Shown here piece by piece: positions 24,231-32,795 of a DNA stretch of 64,000 nt. The DNA comes from Actinoallomurus bryophytorum (GTDB taxonomy: Bacteria; Actinomycetota; Actinomycetes; Streptosporangiales; Streptosporangiaceae). The stretch is from contig NZ_VFOZ01000003.1 of assembly GCF_006716425.1 (NCBI RefSeq), positions 372,001-436,000 on the forward strand, written 5' to 3'. Numbering within the stretch: the first letter of the stretch is position 1; each line of letters begins with the position of its first letter. The notes below the pieces were generated by a model. That model was not told the DNA's origin, did no database searches, and saw only the letters and a list, made by a program, of their open reading frames with translations. A program made the position numbers and the translations under genes.

Positions 24231-25275
24231 GCACCTTCAGCCGGCCGGCGCGCGGCGATCCCGCGGCCTTCAGCATGCCGGGGATCCGCTCGTCCCAGGC
24301 GGCGGCGCCGAGCATCAGGCCGAGAGCGTCGTCACCGCCGATCAAGGCCAGTGCCAGGTCCAGCGCGGGACTGGGCCCCTCGACCTGCCGCCGGAACGCC
24401 CGGAAGTCGGAAAGCCGGGTCGTGGCCGGCTCCAGAGCCGCCAGGACGACCAGCCACGCCCGTGCCGACGGTGAGACGTCCGGCCACAGGTCCAGCAGGT
24501 CCGGAACGCGGGCGATGACCTCCCGGCCGGTGGGGGTCTCGTCCTCGACGGAGCCCGCCGGATCGAGGGTGGCGACGTGGGCGAGATCGGCCAGGAGGCC
24601 CAGCCGGTACTCCGGAACCAACCGCGGCGCACAGGCCAGCCGGACGAGAGGCCCGATGGTCCGCGGCGTGGAGTCGTAGCAGGTGCCCTGGTGGACGACG
24701 GCGTCGAAGTAGTCCCGCATGGCCTCGTCCCAGGCCTCGTCGTTGGCGGCCAGCCTCCGCAGGAGGTCCGGGACGTCCCACGCCGATCCGTACGCATGGG
24801 AGAGCGAGGCCCAGTCGACGTCGTCGAGCCCGTTCAGGGTGACGGGCTCGCCGATCGGCCCGGCGGAAGGCTCCGGGGTCTTGAGCCGATGGACGATCAC
24901 CGGGGCGGGGACGCGGGCCGGCTCACGCGACAGCGCCGCCATCCGCTGGTCCCGCGCCTGTTCGACGGTCCGGTCGGCGACGACCTCGCCCTGGACGAGA
25001 AGACGCCGGGCCGTGCCCGGCAGGGCCTGCGAGCGCATCACGCGACCGCCGTGTTCTTCGACCAGACCGGAGACGAACCGTTCCTCGGCGGCCGTCCACC
25101 AGTGCTCGTCGTCGCTCGGGTAGGGCCCCAGATCAACGGCGACGACCCTGCCTCCGGGAGCCGTACAGACCACGGCATGGCCGCGCCCGACCAGGACCTC
25201 GGCGATCTCCCGGGCGGTGTCATCGCCCGGCACGTCGATGGTGTACGCGCTGGCATGCCGCGGGACATGGCTCAT
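24196..25275 (-). CDS. HEAT-like helical repeat protein, function unknown
   Basis: 359 residues, cytosolic. The first 110 residues form an alpha/beta part (VVAVDLGPYPSDDEHWWTAA); the rest is helical and includes HAYGSAWDVPDLLRRLAAND and HQGTCYDSTPRTIGPLVRLA. The latter matches what I recall of actinobacterial proteins with a repeated YGSA.D.P..L..L....W..A...L...I.HQGTVY..T pattern, considered HEAT-like. Possible scaffold or adaptor; no catalytic residues are evident. The 3' end overlaps the convergent membrane gene. Confidence 0.6.
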   Translation of the reverse strand: MSHVPRHASAYTIDVPGDDTAREIAEVLVGRGHAVVCTAPGGRVVAVDLGPYPSDDEHWWTAAEERFVSGLVEEHGGRVMRSQALPGTARRLLVQGEVVADRTVEQARDQRMAALSREPARVPAPVIVHRLKTPEPSAGPIGEPVTLNGLDDVDWASLSHAYGSAWDVPDLLRRLAANDEAWDEAMRDYFDAVVHQGTCYDSTPRTIGPLVRLACAPRLVPEYRLGLLADLAHVATLDPAGSVEDETPTGREVIARVPDLLDLWPDVSPSARAWLVVLAALEPATTRLSDFRAFRRQVEGPSPALDLALALIGGDDALGLMLGAAAWDERIPGMLKAAGSPRAGRLKVLIHLAAAELAR

Positions 25276-25338
25276 CGGGCCCTCCGTCGTTCGAGAACGA
25301 TCACTGTACGGCTCCGGGAGCCGTGGTGACCGGAGGTC

Positions 25339-26400
25339 TCAGCGGCCCAGCGCGCGGCGGTACTGGTGCAGGACCTCCCCCGGTGTCACGGCACGGTCGA
25401 GGAACATCAGGCTGTCGATGCGGCAGTTACACGGGTTCCGCTCCTCGGTGTTCTGCGGATAGCTGCCACCGATCTTGATGCCCCTCGGGTCGGTCGCCGA
25501 GGTGAGGTCCGGCTCCGGCTCTCCGGCGACGCCCCAGGGATCGCCGGGGAGCACGTACGTGCCCGCCAGTGGCCGCCCGTTCTTGTACAGGCCCAGAGTC
25601 CCGTCGTCGAAGTCGAAGGTCGCCGCGAGGAAGACCCACGTGTTCAGCGGCAGGACGGTCTGCCACTCGTCGTCGGCCGCGAAGGTCTGGGAACCGGATC
25701 CGTCGACGCGACGGCCAAGGGCGACCACGCGCAGTCGTCCCGACACGTTGATCACTTCGAGCAGCGCCCGTACGTCGTGGCCCTGGGAGTCGCCGCTGAG
25801 CAGGCCCGCCAGTCCGACCGCGTTGTAGTAGTCCGCCGGGTCGGGCGTGGTGGTGTTCGGGCCGGGGTTCGGGCCGGTCATCTTGAACCAGCCCATGATC
25901 GAGATTTCCCTGACGCCGTTGAAGGCGCGCAGGCTCGGCACGCCGCCGCCGGAGTAGACGCCGGCCTTCCAGTCGTCGGTGCCGGCGACGGCGGGGTCGA
26001 CCTGCTTCGTGCGAATGGAGTACCGGCTGCCCGGGAAGGCGCCGTCTCGTACCCGCATCGCGGCCCCGCCGTTGACGAGCCCGATGTTCGTGCCCGACCG
26101 GCCGCGGTCCCGCTCCACGGCGGGGTCGCCCGGGGCGGGATGCTCGAAGTCGTAGTAGGAGACCAGGTTCCGCCTCAGGCTGGGCAGCACCTTCGAACCG
26201 GAGCGCCCGGGTGCCCCGGCCCGGCCGGTGGACGTGGTGCCGACGCCCGCGTCCGCGGCGTCCGGGACCGCGGCGAGCGGCACGCACATCAACGCGGCCA
26301 CCAGAGCCGCCCGCAGGCCGCGTGACCGGCGGCCCCAGGCCAACGGGCGGTTCATACCGACCGCGACACCGCGGCTGACGCCTAAGCGAGGGTCTCTCAT
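25339..26400 (-). CDS. Secreted LamG-like jelly-roll domain protein
   Basis: 353 residues from the ATG at 26400, which is preceded by GGAGGAGAT. A signal peptide of about 50 residues with RRSRGLRAALVAALMCVPLA leads to a single LamG/concanavalin-like domain: LVSYYDFEH, ISIMGWFKM, LNTWVFLAATFDFDDGTLGL, and the terminal RIDSLMFLDRAVTPGEVLHQ. These domains bind glycans or stick to cell surfaces. Two Cys (NPCNCRID) lie near the end. It is located after the sugar dehydrogenase on the same strand, but a terminator-like hairpin lies between. Possibly binds the polymer whose sugars are oxidised. Confidence 0.75.
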   Translation of the reverse strand: MRDPRLGVSRGVAVGMNRPLAWGRRSRGLRAALVAALMCVPLAAVPDAADAGVGTTSTGRAGAPGRSGSKVLPSLRRNLVSYYDFEHPAPGDPAVERDRGRSGTNIGLVNGGAAMRVRDGAFPGSRYSIRTKQVDPAVAGTDDWKAGVYSGGGVPSLRAFNGVREISIMGWFKMTGPNPGPNTTTPDPADYYNAVGLAGLLSGDSQGHDVRALLEVINVSGRLRVVALGRRVDGSGSQTFAADDEWQTVLPLNTWVFLAATFDFDDGTLGLYKNGRPLAGTYVLPGDPWGVAGEPEPDLTSATDPRGIKIGGSYPQNTEERNPCNCRIDSLMFLDRAVTPGEVLHQYRRALGR

Positions 26401-26429
26401 GATCTCCTCCAGACACGTCGGGTTCCCGG

Positions 26430-26462
26430 CGGCCACGGACCGGCCACGGACCGGCCATGGAC
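26430..26462. repeat. Three tandem copies of an 11-nt GC-rich unit
   Basis: CGGCCACGGAC occurs at 26430-26440 and 26441-26451, and with one substitution at 26452-26462. A reverse-complement copy (CGGCCGTGGCCG) follows, so the block can also fold. It lies in the 141-base gap between the dehydrogenase and the LamG gene. Confidence 0.6.
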
Positions 26463-26494
26463 CGGCCGTGGCCGCCGGAAGGCGCGAAAGGGCG

Positions 26495-26531
26495 CGACCG
26501 CGGCCGTCACCGTAGGCGCGGGCCGCGGTCG
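26495..26531 (-). terminator. Hairpin downstream of the sugar dehydrogenase gene
   Basis: CGACCGCGGCC (26495-26505) and GGCCGCGGTCG (26521-26531) form a perfect 11-bp stem with a 15-base loop, starting ten bases after the stop codon at 26542. No T-tract follows, as is common for actinobacterial terminators. Confidence 0.5.
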
Positions 26532-26541
26532 TCGCCCGCGG

Positions 26542-28614
26542 TCAGCCGCTCACCTCGGTGCCGGTGACCTCGAAGTTGCGAACCCTGCCGATGTTGTCGA
26601 ACGACCCGAAGCCGACCCGTCCGGACGTGAAGGTCCTGTCGACGGCCGTCATCAGCGGGTTCTTCGCGTGGTCCAGGTACACCGCGATCTCACCCGTGTC
26701 GGCGTGCCGTACGACGCTGACGTGATGCCACTTCGTATCGGTGATCGCGGGCGGGGCGCCGCGCGAGCGGACCGGGTCCCACTGATCCTCGATCCGCAGC
26801 CGGTCGGCGTTGTTCACGACGAAGATGCCGTTGTGCGGGTAGATCGAGTTGTCCTGCGACAGATGGACGTAGGAGAACTCCGTGTCGGACCGGTAGCCGA
26901 ACACGATGATCACATCGCGGTTGCTGACGTCGGTGGGGGTGTCGATCCGGACATCGGCGTCGATCCGCTCGCTGCCGTACTCCGGTCCCTTCGTCAGCAC
27001 CGCGTACTCGAAGGGCCGGCGCGGGCCAGGGCGTTCGACACCGGCCTCGGAAAGGATCACCTGGCCACCCTTGAAGGTCCACTTCGACGGGGTGACGGGG
27101 GCCCAGTTCCGCGCGCCGGCCGTGTGGGCGACGCGCGTGTGGCCGACGGGCCCGGCGGCGAAGTGACGCGTGCCGACGACCTTCCAGATCTTGCCGTTCG
27201 CCTTCGAGATCAAGAAGGGCTCCCCCTCGCTGTCGCGGCCGAAGCGCAGGTCGACCCGCTTGTCGCCGGCCAGCTCCTGCATCGTCACCCGCTTGCCCGT
27301 CCTGTCGAAGACCATGAGCCGGTAGATCGGGGCACGCGGGCCGCCCCGGCGCATCTCGCGCTCGTTCGTGTAGAGGACGCTGCCGTCGACGAGGTCACCG
27401 AAGATGTACTTGCCGTAGAGCTCGGGCAGCTTGTGGCCTCGGTAGACGTAGCCACCGGAGATCGCGCGCCCGACGTCCGCGTTGCACGTCCAGTCGGCGG
27501 GCGGGTCGTGGTCGTAGGCGGCGAGCGGGTAGTCGTAGCCGTACTTCGCGTCGTCGGCCGGCAGCGGGTAGAGGTCGCACCGGTCGTCCTTGTTGAAGAC
27601 GAAGGGCCCTTCCCGGTTCGGCCAGCCGAGGTTGTCGCCCGCACGGACGTCCCACACGCCCTCGATGGCGTGCTCACCGATGTGCCCGAGCAACAGCCGG
27701 TGCTGCCCGCCGGTGTCCCAGCTGAAGCGGTGCGGGTCGCGCATGCCGTACGCGTAGATCTCGCCGATGTCACCGGGCTTGCCGACGAACGGGTTCGTGG
27801 CCGGGATCCCGTACCTGCCGTTGGCGCTGTTCGTGCCGTGGGGGTCGATCCGCAGGATCTTCCCCTGCGGGATGCCGAGGTTCTGCGGATCGGTGTTGCC
27901 CGCGGCCTGTCCCTGACCGCCGTCGCCGGCGGCGATGTAGAGCAGGCCGTAGTCCTTGTCGCCGCGCCTGGCGTTCGGGTTGAAGCCGATCTCCTGGATG
28001 CCGTGGATCTGGCCGGCGAACCCGAGCCTCAGCACCTCCCGGCGGGTGCCGTGGAAGGTGCCCGCGGACGGGTCGTCCGCCGTCCATTCGTCGATGACGC
28101 CGTGGTAGATGGTGTTCGGCTGCGGTGTCAGGTCCGGGACCTTCGCCGTGGCGGAGGCCAACTCGGTGTGGACCGTGTAGAACTTGCCGTTCCGCTTGAA
28201 GTCGGGGTCGAAGGCCACGATGCCGAACCCCTGGCCCAGACCGCGGCCGGAGAAGAACTCCGGGGCGAACGCCGCGCCGACGTCGAGGTACTCATGTGGC
28301 GTGCCGTTGTCGACCAGGTACATCTTGCCGTTGAGGTCGGGCACGTACATGCGGCCCGAGCCGTCGGGAACCTCGCCGATGTAGTTGATCCGGGCCCAGC
28401 GCATGAGGCGCGCGTCGATCGGCGCCGGAATGGGTTCGGACTTGGGGAACGAGGCGAACTCCTCGACGGTGAGTCCCAGGCCCGTCGTGATGGGGTTCTC
28501 CGGGATCGGATCGGTGATCGGCTGGTCGTCTGCTCGCGCGGCCGTCTGCGGTGATAAGACGAGGGACGCGAGAACAGCGACGATCGTCAGAAGGCACCAT
28601 CTGAGCTTCGTCAT
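26542..28614 (-). CDS. Secreted PQQ-type sugar dehydrogenase (GSDH beta-propeller) with C-terminal jelly-roll domain
   Basis: 690 residues. After a signal peptide (about 1-28) the beta-propeller contains GRGLGQGFGIVAFDPDF, GLLYIAAGDGGQGQ, YGMRDPHRFSWD and GDNLGWPNREGPF, the signature blocks of soluble aldose sugar/sorbosone dehydrogenases (GSDH). Residues about 500-690 form an extra domain (YVHLSQDNSIYPHNGIFVV, YLDHAKNPLMTAVDRTFTSG) of the glycosyl-hydrolase-16/3-keto-disaccharide hydrolase type, probably sugar-binding. It likely oxidises sugars outside the cell. Two LacI-type palindromes in the promoter link it to the regulator at 31689. PQQ dependence is family knowledge, and no PQQ synthesis genes are in view. 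Confidence 0.8.
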   Translation of the reverse strand: MTKLRWCLLTIVAVLASLVLSPQTAARADDQPITDPIPENPITTGLGLTVEEFASFPKSEPIPAPIDARLMRWARINYIGEVPDGSGRMYVPDLNGKMYLVDNGTPHEYLDVGAAFAPEFFSGRGLGQGFGIVAFDPDFKRNGKFYTVHTELASATAKVPDLTPQPNTIYHGVIDEWTADDPSAGTFHGTRREVLRLGFAGQIHGIQEIGFNPNARRGDKDYGLLYIAAGDGGQGQAAGNTDPQNLGIPQGKILRIDPHGTNSANGRYGIPATNPFVGKPGDIGEIYAYGMRDPHRFSWDTGGQHRLLLGHIGEHAIEGVWDVRAGDNLGWPNREGPFVFNKDDRCDLYPLPADDAKYGYDYPLAAYDHDPPADWTCNADVGRAISGGYVYRGHKLPELYGKYIFGDLVDGSVLYTNEREMRRGGPRAPIYRLMVFDRTGKRVTMQELAGDKRVDLRFGRDSEGEPFLISKANGKIWKVVGTRHFAAGPVGHTRVAHTAGARNWAPVTPSKWTFKGGQVILSEAGVERPGPRRPFEYAVLTKGPEYGSERIDADVRIDTPTDVSNRDVIIVFGYRSDTEFSYVHLSQDNSIYPHNGIFVVNNADRLRIEDQWDPVRSRGAPPAITDTKWHHVSVVRHADTGEIAVYLDHAKNPLMTAVDRTFTSGRVGFGSFDNIGRVRNFEVTGTEVSG

Positions 28615-28643
28615 CCTGCTGCCCGTGGGGTCGAGGGAGTGGC

Positions 28644-28670
28644 GGAAAGCGCTTTCTGGAAACGCTTTCC
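28644..28670. promoter_or_regulatory. Two adjacent LacI-type operators before the sugar dehydrogenase gene
   Basis: GGAAAGCGCTTTCT (28644-28657) and GGAAACGCTTTCC (28658-28670) are adjoining inverted repeats centred on CG, the classic LacI/GalR operator form. They lie 30-56 bases upstream of the start at 28614. The first shares GAAAGCGCTTTC with the palindrome at 31585-31600. Confidence 0.7.
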
Positions 28671-28835
28671 CGAAAAGTAGAAGAGGTTCCGTGGGGCGTC
28701 AAGCACCAACGTCCGCCGCCCGGCAGCACCCGGGCACGACGGACAGAACGCCTGGCCAGAGCCTGTCGCGGCCATGTCCGGTAGCGGCCAGCGCGGCGTC
28801 GCCGGCCCGCTCCGGTCCGGCCGCGAGGCGCCGTC

Positions 28836-29666
28836 TCAGTCCGCGGCCGGGGCCGCGCCGAGCAGCCCGCGGATGCGGCGGGTGGCGCGGGCGAACTCAG
28901 GCCGCGCCACGGTCGTGGCGTAGTCCGGGTCCTCGGACGGCCCGACCTCGACGACCTCGGCGACCGTGCCCGGCCGCTCGGTCATGACCACGACCCGGTC
29001 GGCGAGGTAGGCCGCCTCGGCGACCGAGTGCGTGACCAGCAGCACAGTCGTACGCGTCTCCCTCCAGATGCGGTTCAGCTCGACGTTCAGCTGCTCCCGT
29101 GTGAGTGCGTCGAGTGCGCCGAAGGGCTCGTCCATCAGCAGGACCGGTGGTTCGTGCAGGAGCGCCCGGCACAGTGAGACCCGCTGCCGCATGCCTCCGG
29201 ACAGTTCGTGCGGATAGGCGTCCTCGAACCCGGTCAGCCCGGTCATCGCCATCAGTTCCGCCGTCCGCTCGCGCGCTCGCGCGGCGGGCAGGTGGCGCAT
29301 CTCGGCCTGCAGCAGGATGTTGCGGCGGGCGCTGCGCCACTCCAGGAGCGCGGCCCGCTGGAAGACGTACCCGATGTCGTGCCGCGGGCCTGTGACCGCC
29401 TCGCCCCGTAGCCGGACGCTGCCGGAGGACGGCCGCAGCAGCCCCGCCACGAGTTTCAGCAGCGTCGACTTCCCGCAGCCCGACGGTCCCACGATGGCCA
29501 CGAACTCGCCCTCGGCCACGTCGAACGACACCTGCCGCAGCGCCGTGACGTCCTTCCGCCGGGTGCGGAAGCGTACGTCCACGTCGTCGATCTCGACGGT
29601 GCCGGCGCGGCTCACCCCCGCCGTGCGCTCCGCGCTCCCCGGCCCGCTCGCCACCCGGCCGCTCAT
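28836..29666 (-). CDS. NMT1/sulfonate-type ABC transporter, ATP-binding protein
   Basis: 276 residues of the nitrate/taurine/HMP importer ATPase family. Walker A is GPSGCGKST, the signature is LSGGMRQR, Walker B is VLLMDEPFGALDALTR and the H-loop is LLVTHSVAEA. It starts with an ATG that overlaps the binding-protein stop by four bases, so SBP and ATPase are coupled. It energises the permease at 30692 for an uncharacterised organic nutrient. Confidence 0.88.
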   Translation of the reverse strand: MSGRVASGPGSAERTAGVSRAGTVEIDDVDVRFRTRRKDVTALRQVSFDVAEGEFVAIVGPSGCGKSTLLKLVAGLLRPSSGSVRLRGEAVTGPRHDIGYVFQRAALLEWRSARRNILLQAEMRHLPAARARERTAELMAMTGLTGFEDAYPHELSGGMRQRVSLCRALLHEPPVLLMDEPFGALDALTREQLNVELNRIWRETRTTVLLVTHSVAEAAYLADRVVVMTERPGTVAEVVEVGPSEDPDYATTVARPEFARATRRIRGLLGAAPAAD

Positions 29667-30679
29667 CCCTGCGGGGACAGCGACGCGTCCCAGTACGCCG
29701 ACGGCGGCTGTGCCTTGCCGATGACCCCGGTCTGGGCGAACAGGTCGATGGTCCGCTGCCAGTCGGCCTCGGTGTTGGCTCCGGGCGCCCTGCCCTTGGT
29801 GGCGTCGGTGTGCAGCAGCGTCAGCGTCGTCGCGAACTGCTCGGTGAGAACGGCGGGCGGCGGGAGCTGCTGGGACGCCCCCTGCATGGCGGCGACCGCT
29901 CCCGCGGGGTCCTTCTCCGCCGCCGCCCACGCCTCGCTCGTCGCCGCGACCATGCGCCTGACCAGGCCGGACCGGCTCTTCAGCGTCCGATCGCCCACCA
30001 GCAGGCCGTTGGAGTAGAAGTTCAGGCCGAAGTCGGCGAAGCGCAGGTAGGAGATCGCCCGTCCGGACTTGGTGTGCATCGTCGGGCCCTGGTCGTTGGC
30101 GAAGCCGAGCAGGCCGTCGGTCTGGCCGGACAGCACGGCGGACATCTTGCCCACCGGGTCGGTGTTCTGGATCCGTACGTCCGAGGTGCTCATGCCGTTC
30201 TTCTTGAGGAACGCCGGGAACGTCCGCGACAGCGCGTCTCCGGCCGTACCCGCGATGCGCTTGCCCTTGAGGTCGGCGGGCGTCTTGATGCCCTGGGCCG
30301 TGAAGGACTGCACGGAGGCCGGTGTCGTCTGCAGGAACACGCCGACGCTCTTGACCGGCAGGCCCGTGCCGACACCCGCGAGCAGCGCCGGGGTGTCCGC
30401 CCAGCCGAAGTCGGTATGGCCCGCGCCGACCGCCTGCACGGTCTTCTGCGAACCCTGCCCCGCGTTGATCCGCAGGTCGAGACCGTGCTTCTCGAAGATC
30501 TTCTGCTGCTGGCCGTAGTAGAACGGGGCGTGCTCACCGTAGGGGTACCAGTTGAGCGTAAGCGTGACCTTGTCCAGCTCCCTGCCCCCGGCGCTCCTGG
30601 TCTTCTCGCCACCTCCTCCGCAGGCGGCGGTGAGCGCCATGATCGGGACGAGGACTAAGGCGAGTCGGGAGGGTTTCAT
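29663..30679 (-). CDS. NMT1/THI5-like substrate-binding lipoprotein
   Basis: 338 residues. The signal peptide ends in LTAAC with Cys20. The mature chain opens with VTLTLNWYPYGEHAPFYYGQ and continues with GAGHTDFGWADTPALLAGVG, the NMT1/THI5 pattern for binding pyrimidine-like or sulfonate-like ligands (the NWYP..EHAPFY block is strong for the hydroxymethylpyrimidine/riboflavin-like branch). It lies 12 bases after the permease gene. Control by a LacI-family protein is unusual for such importers, so the ligand may be sugar-derived. Confidence 0.85.
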   Translation of the reverse strand: MKPSRLALVLVPIMALTAACGGGGEKTRSAGGRELDKVTLTLNWYPYGEHAPFYYGQQQKIFEKHGLDLRINAGQGSQKTVQAVGAGHTDFGWADTPALLAGVGTGLPVKSVGVFLQTTPASVQSFTAQGIKTPADLKGKRIAGTAGDALSRTFPAFLKKNGMSTSDVRIQNTDPVGKMSAVLSGQTDGLLGFANDQGPTMHTKSGRAISYLRFADFGLNFYSNGLLVGDRTLKSRSGLVRRMVAATSEAWAAAEKDPAGAVAAMQGASQQLPPPAVLTEQFATTLTLLHTDATKGRAPGANTEADWQRTIDLFAQTGVIGKAQPPSAYWDASLSPQG

Positions 30680-30691
30680 GTCCAGGCTCCA

Positions 30692-31552
30692 TCAGTAGGT
30701 GGTGGTGACGGCGTCGCCCCGGCGGCTGGCGTGCCACGGGAGCAGCAGCTTCTCGGCGAGCTCGACGATGACGAAGAGGACGACGCCGATCATCGACATG
30801 ACGAGCAGCCCGGCGAAGAGCATCGGGGTGTCGAGGTTCCCGTTGGCCTGGAGGATCACGTATCCCAGGCCCTGGTTGGCACCGACGAACTCCCCCACGA
30901 CGGCGCCCGTGACGGCGAGCGTCACCGCCACCTTCAGCCCCGCGAACAGGTGGGGCAGCGACGCCGGGAACCGGATCTTGGCGAAGGTCTGCAGCGGCCC
31001 GGCGCCCATCGTGGCCGAGAGCTCGATCATCTCCGGGTCCACCGCCTTCAGGCCCGTGACCATCGAGATGACCACCGGGAAGAACGCGATGAGCACCGCG
31101 ATGACGACCTTCGGGGCGATGCCGAAGCCCAGCCACACGACGAAGAGCGGCGCGATCGCGATCTTCGGTATGACCTGGGCGAACAGCAAGACCGGGTAGA
31201 GGGTCCTCTCGACGGCCGTCGAGTAGACCATGACCACCGCGGCGAGGACTCCGATGGCCACGGCGATCCCCAGGCCGAGCAGCGTCTCGTACGTGGTCAC
31301 CCAGGTGTGGTGCCAGAGGTAGCCCGGCTTGCCGCTCATCACCCGTAACGTCGTCACCGGCGAGGGGACCAGGTACGGCTCGACCAGCCGTAAGACGGTG
31401 ATCCCCCACCAGGCGGCGAGACACGCGAGGAGCAGCGCGACCGGCCGCCACGACCGACCCAGGGCGTCGCGGACGCGCTCGCCCGGTCCGAGCCTCTCGC
31501 GTTCGGCCACCCCGGCCACCGACCCACTGAGTGTGGTGCCCTGACTCACCAT
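30692..31552 (-). CDS. NMT1/sulfonate-type ABC transporter, permease
   Basis: 286 residues with six membrane helices (BPD_transp_1, SsuC/ThiX type). The EAA-like loop reads ELSATMGAGPLQTFAKIRFP, and YLVPSPVTTLRVM is the family's N-terminal motif. First gene of the three-gene transporter unit. The ATG at 31552 is 33 bases downstream of the LacI-type palindrome at 31585-31600, so repression is likely. Longer upstream reading frames would run through that operator and are improbable. Confidence 0.87.
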   Translation of the reverse strand: MVSQGTTLSGSVAGVAERERLGPGERVRDALGRSWRPVALLLACLAAWWGITVLRLVEPYLVPSPVTTLRVMSGKPGYLWHHTWVTTYETLLGLGIAVAIGVLAAVVMVYSTAVERTLYPVLLFAQVIPKIAIAPLFVVWLGFGIAPKVVIAVLIAFFPVVISMVTGLKAVDPEMIELSATMGAGPLQTFAKIRFPASLPHLFAGLKVAVTLAVTGAVVGEFVGANQGLGYVILQANGNLDTPMLFAGLLVMSMIGVVLFVIVELAEKLLLPWHASRRGDAVTTTY

Positions 31553-31584
31553 CGGCCCTCCGCGCTCAGGCTCGGAAAGCACTT

Positions 31585-31600
31585 CAGAAAGCGCTTTCTG
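31585..31600. promoter_or_regulatory. Perfect 16-bp LacI-type palindrome between transporter and regulator genes
   Basis: CAGAAAGCGCTTTCTG is a perfect inverted repeat. It lies between the divergent transporter operon (start 31552) and the LacI gene (start 31689). A degenerate copy, GGAAAGCACTTC, directly adjoins at 31574. It shares the GAAAGCGCTTTC core with the dehydrogenase promoter. Confidence 0.75.
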
Positions 31601-31688
31601 CTGTACGGTATGGATGGCGTACGGCGCGGTCAAGAGCTTGGCGATCCCGGCGTGAGCCGCACCACGAGCCGGACCGAGGGGGCGGGCA

Positions 31689-32786
31689 GTGGGGGACGAA
31701 CGACCGGGCCGGCTCGGGAGGTCCGTTCGGGACGGCACGAGCCACGACCGCACCCACGTCACCCTGCAGGACGTCGCACGGCGCGCGGACGTCTCCCTCG
31801 CGACCGCCTCCCGTGTGCTCAACGGAACGACGCAGGTCCGGCCGGACCTGCGAGAACGCGTGATCGCCGCCGCCGCCGCACTCGCCTACGCCCCGAACGC
31901 CCACGCGCAGGCCCTCGCCCGCGCCTCCAGCCAGGCCATCGGCCTGATCTGCCATGACGTCGGCGATCCGTACTTCGCCACGATCGCCCGTGGTGTCACG
32001 CGTGCCGCCGCCGAGCACGGACTGCTCGTCATGCTGGCCAGCACGTCGCGCGACCCCGCACGCGAGGTCGCGTACACCGCGATGCTCCGCGCCCAGCGTG
32101 CACGCGCCATCCTGCTGATCGGCTCCGGCTTCGAGGACCGCGACTGGGCACGCGCGATGAACGCCGAGCTGGAGCCCTACATCCGCGCCGGCGGCCGGGT
32201 CGCGGTCATCAGCCGCCACCACAGCCTGCAGGTGGACACCGTGCAGCCGGAGAATCGTGAGGGGGCGGCCGCGCTCGCCCGCGCGCTCACCGGTCTCGGA
32301 CACCGTGACTTCGCCGTGCTGACCGGGCCGCACGCGCTCACCACCGTCGCCGACCGGCTCGGCGGCTTCCGCGACGGACTGGCCGACGGCGGCGTGCGCC
32401 TCGCGGACGACCTGGTGATCGAGGAGGCGTTCACCCGCGACGGCGGATACGCGGCCGCCACCGAGCTGCTCCGCCGCGGATCACGCCCGACCTGTGTGTT
32501 CGCCGTCACGGACGTGATGGCGATCGGCGCGCTCGCGGCCTTCCGCGATCACGGCGTCGACGTGCCCGGCCAGATCTCCCTCGCCGGCTTCGACGACATC
32601 CCGATCGTCGGTGACCTGGTCCCCCCGCTCACCACCGTCGCGCTTCCGCTCGTCGAGATGGGCGAGCGCGTGATGAACCTCGCCCTGCGCGAGCCACACG
32701 GCAGTCGCAGGCGCGTCGAGCGGATCGCCGGCGAGGTCGTCCTCCGCGCCAGCACCGCCGCCCCGTCCCGCACGGTCCCCGGGTAG
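31689..32786 (+). CDS. LacI/GalR-family transcriptional regulator
   Basis: 365 residues. The helix-turn-helix is VTLQDVARRADVSLATASRV (about 25-45) with hinge, followed by a sugar-binding domain (IGLICHDVGDPYFATIARGV, RPTCVFAVTDVMAIGALAAF, ISLAGFDDIPI). The N-terminal 22 residues before the HTH are longer than usual; a later start is possible. It is probably the repressor of the NMT1-type transporter and the sugar dehydrogenase through the GAAAGCGCTTTC sites. Its 3' end lies nine bases from the convergent kinase gene. Confidence 0.9.
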   Translation: MGDERPGRLGRSVRDGTSHDRTHVTLQDVARRADVSLATASRVLNGTTQVRPDLRERVIAAAAALAYAPNAHAQALARASSQAIGLICHDVGDPYFATIARGVTRAAAEHGLLVMLASTSRDPAREVAYTAMLRAQRARAILLIGSGFEDRDWARAMNAELEPYIRAGGRVAVISRHHSLQVDTVQPENREGAAALARALTGLGHRDFAVLTGPHALTTVADRLGGFRDGLADGGVRLADDLVIEEAFTRDGGYAAATELLRRGSRPTCVFAVTDVMAIGALAAFRDHGVDVPGQISLAGFDDIPIVGDLVPPLTTVALPLVEMGERVMNLALREPHGSRRRVERIAGEVVLRASTAAPSRTVPG

Positions 32787-32795
32787 GCCTCACCG

